Source: Rickettsiales bacterium
Lineage (GTDB): Bacteria > Pseudomonadota > Alphaproteobacteria > Rickettsiales > SXRF01
Direction of reading: 5' to 3'
Assembly: GCA_005792635.1 (NCBI GenBank)
Contig: SXRF01000081.1
Location: forward strand, 1-42,545
DNA length: 42,545 nt
Shown: one piece after another, positions 41,431 through 42,545 of the stretch
Numbering within the stretch: position 1 is the stretch's first letter
Layout of the letters: every line of letters begins with the position of its first letter
Position numbers and translations under genes: made by a program
The notes under the pieces: model-generated
Told to the model about the DNA's origin: nothing
Database searches by the model: none
The model's input: the letters and a program-made list of their open reading frames with translations, nothing else

Positions 41431-41910
41431 ATGTTAAACCAAGACCACTGGACATTTGTACGATTTATTCTTGCTGATGGGACAAAAACCGAACCAGAGA
41501 GGATAGCTGATCGCAGTGCAGAGTTTGAAGTTCCGCACACAGCGGACGCGTATTATATATTTGAATCTCCAGTGCTTGACGAAAATTCTCAACCTGAAAT
41601 ACATCATGAAATGAGGTGTTCGGCAATTGTTTATATTGACGGCGAGGTTATTCCGCTTGGTGAGGTAGAGGATGCCAAGCTAAAACAAGCTATGGAACAT
41701 AGTCATTTGGATTATGCGGTAAAAACTAAATCAGGAAAGCTTGTTCCATTATGCCAATATGAAGAAGTCCATCATGATGGCAAAACTATCTATCCCGATA
41801 GTGAAAAATATCCACCGCTACAGCCGAATCAAACATCTCAAGTGGTTTTTTCATTTGAGAAGGCTGGTTCTCAGATTGTACAGGGTGTCCCAAGCCGCAC
41901 GGGGGCTTAA
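41431..41910 (+). CDS. Hypothetical protein, 159 aa
   Basis: I do not recognise it. It starts [17 protein letters not shown], is acidic and has a beta-rich look ([39 protein letters not shown]), without signal peptide or membrane segment. ATG 41431 has GGAGG five bases upstream, better than the ATG at 41419. Its last 60 bp overlap the 3' end of mutS on the other strand, so one of the two ends may have been extended by loss of an earlier stop. It is separated from pgsA by a family 3 repeat. Single-gene unit; function unknown. Confidence 0.6.
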   Translation: MLNQDHWTFVRFILADGTKTEPERIADRSAEFEVPHTADAYYIFESPVLDENSQPEIHHEMRCSAIVYIDGEVIPLGEVEDAKLKQAMEHSHLDYAVKTKSGKLVPLCQYEEVHHDGKTIYPDSEKYPPLQPNQTSQVVFSFEKAGSQIVQGVPSRTGA

Positions 41911-42545
41911 ATCGTCTGGCGAAATATTCCTTATTTCATCCGCCAGTTTTTCCAGTTTTGGGTCGGTGGTTTGTGTTGGTGGCGGGGTATAGGAAAATAG
42001 CGGCAGGCTTTCGGCGAGTTGTGGTGCGCTTCGTTTTTCGCTTTCCAGCTCATGCAAAATGATGGTGGCGCGGGCGATAACGCTGGCGGGTAGCCCAGCC
42101 AGCCGCGCCACATGAATGCCGTATGACCTATCGGCACTGCCCACCGCCACTTCATGCAGAAATATTAAATCGCCCTTCCATTCCTTCACCTTCATACTGT
42201 GACATGACAGCGCGGGACGGCTGGCGGTCAGCTCGGTTAGCTCGTGATAGTGCGTTGCGAAAATGGCGCGGCATTTGGTGGTGTTATGCAGATGTTCCAC
42301 CACTGCCCACGCGATGGACAAGCCATCAAAAGTTGCCGTTCCGCGCCCGATTTCGTCTAGGATAACCAAGGATTTTTCGCTGGCTTGGTTGAGGATGGTC
42401 GCCGTTTCCACCATCTCCACCATGAATGTTGAATGCCCGCGAGCAAGGTCATCCGCCGCGCCCACGCGGGAAAATAGGCGGTCAACCACGCCAATCCGTG
42501 CATACTCCGCTGGCACGAATGCCCCCATCTGCGCGAGGATGGCAA
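41851..42545 (-). CDS. mutS: DNA mismatch repair protein MutS, C-terminal part (start outside window)
   Basis: MutS recognises mismatches and small loops and starts repair with MutL. The window holds the last 230 or so residues, read from the right edge ([20 protein letters not shown]). The ATPase domain shows [16 protein letters not shown], the Walker B region [20 protein letters not shown] and the signature [11 protein letters not shown]. The helix-turn-helix part ([20 protein letters not shown]) and C-terminal tail end at 41851. The Walker A loop lies outside the window. The last 60 bp overlap a convergent hypothetical gene. Confidence 0.97.
   Translation of the reverse strand, partial: AILAQMGAFVPAEYARIGVVDRLFSRVGAADDLARGHSTFMVEMVETATILNQASEKSLVILDEIGRGTATFDGLSIAWAVVEHLHNTTKCRAIFATHYHELTELTASRPALSCHSMKVKEWKGDLIFLHEVAVGSADRSYGIHVARLAGLPASVIARATIILHELESEKRSAPQLAESLPLFSYTPPPTQTTDPKLEKLADEIRNISPDDLSPRAAWDTLYNLRTSLLK

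Overview
The window reads as the chromosome of an alphaproteobacterium whose exact lineage I cannot fix. The evidence is the mfd-sdhE pair, the regulatory PTS genes (rapZ, EIIA of the mannose family, HPr), a phasin, TadE/TadG/Flp pilus proteins and the style of BamB, Der and GshB. Almost every gene is a core housekeeping gene. There is no transposase, integrase, phage gene, rRNA or tRNA that I could recognise. The accessory content is a TacA/TacT toxin-antitoxin pair, several orphan proteins, and many short palindromic repeats.

Layout. 1-1527: 3' end of sucA, a 318-bp gap with a promoter and a Fur-like palindrome, then infC behind a possible 9-codon leader ORF. 1532-5409 (minus): mfd and sdhE. 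5464-7962: a PAS/degenerate-GGDEF protein, a soluble MCP-tip/Cache-type protein and an orphan. 8561-13543: lpdA, an AT-rich membrane protein, a PEBP-family protein, gshB, a BON lipoprotein and yraN. 13730-17212 (plus): a TPR-like membrane protein, bamB and der. 17430-22476 (minus): ppk1 and three Tad-type genes. 22741-24600: dnaG. 24706-26628: a large orphan. 26990-27770: toxin-antitoxin. 27775-31605: a lytic transglycosylase, a methyltransferase and a TAXI binding protein. 31909-32085: a short Flp pilin gene with its own terminator. 32164-36599 (minus): ppx, a small orphan, rapZ, EIIA, ptsH and an ArnA-like epimerase, spaced like one operon. 36684-37964: phasin and proC. 38120-41910: murA, an HD alarmone-hydrolase-like gene, pgsA and an orphan. 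41851-42545: 3' part of mutS.

How the genes fit together: envelope building (bamB, BON lipoprotein, slt, murA, pgsA, ArnA-like epimerase), polyphosphate and PHA storage (ppk1, ppx, phasin), replication and repair (dnaG, mfd, mutS), and regulation of metabolism through a PTS that lacks sugar permeases. HPr carries Asp where the regulatory serine normally sits, and no HPr kinase gene lies in the cluster.

The most unusual content is three families of dispersed palindromic repeats. Family 1 has GTCATGCC/GTCATTCC ends and copies at 3953, 8046, 13568, 17256 and 26680. Family 2 has GTCATCC ends and copies at 8458, 10851, 19619, 21233 and 24606. Family 3 consists of roughly 130-150 bp hairpins around TGTAC-TTAGT-GTACA, with copies at 15680, 31628, 40418 and 41184. 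Copies of families 1 and 2 lie in frame inside mfd and a tadG-like gene, resembling the coding-sequence insertions known for Rickettsia palindromic elements. Family 3 copies keep a fixed core while one stem segment changes in sequence on both sides so that pairing is kept, and several of them overlap the stop codons of upstream genes.
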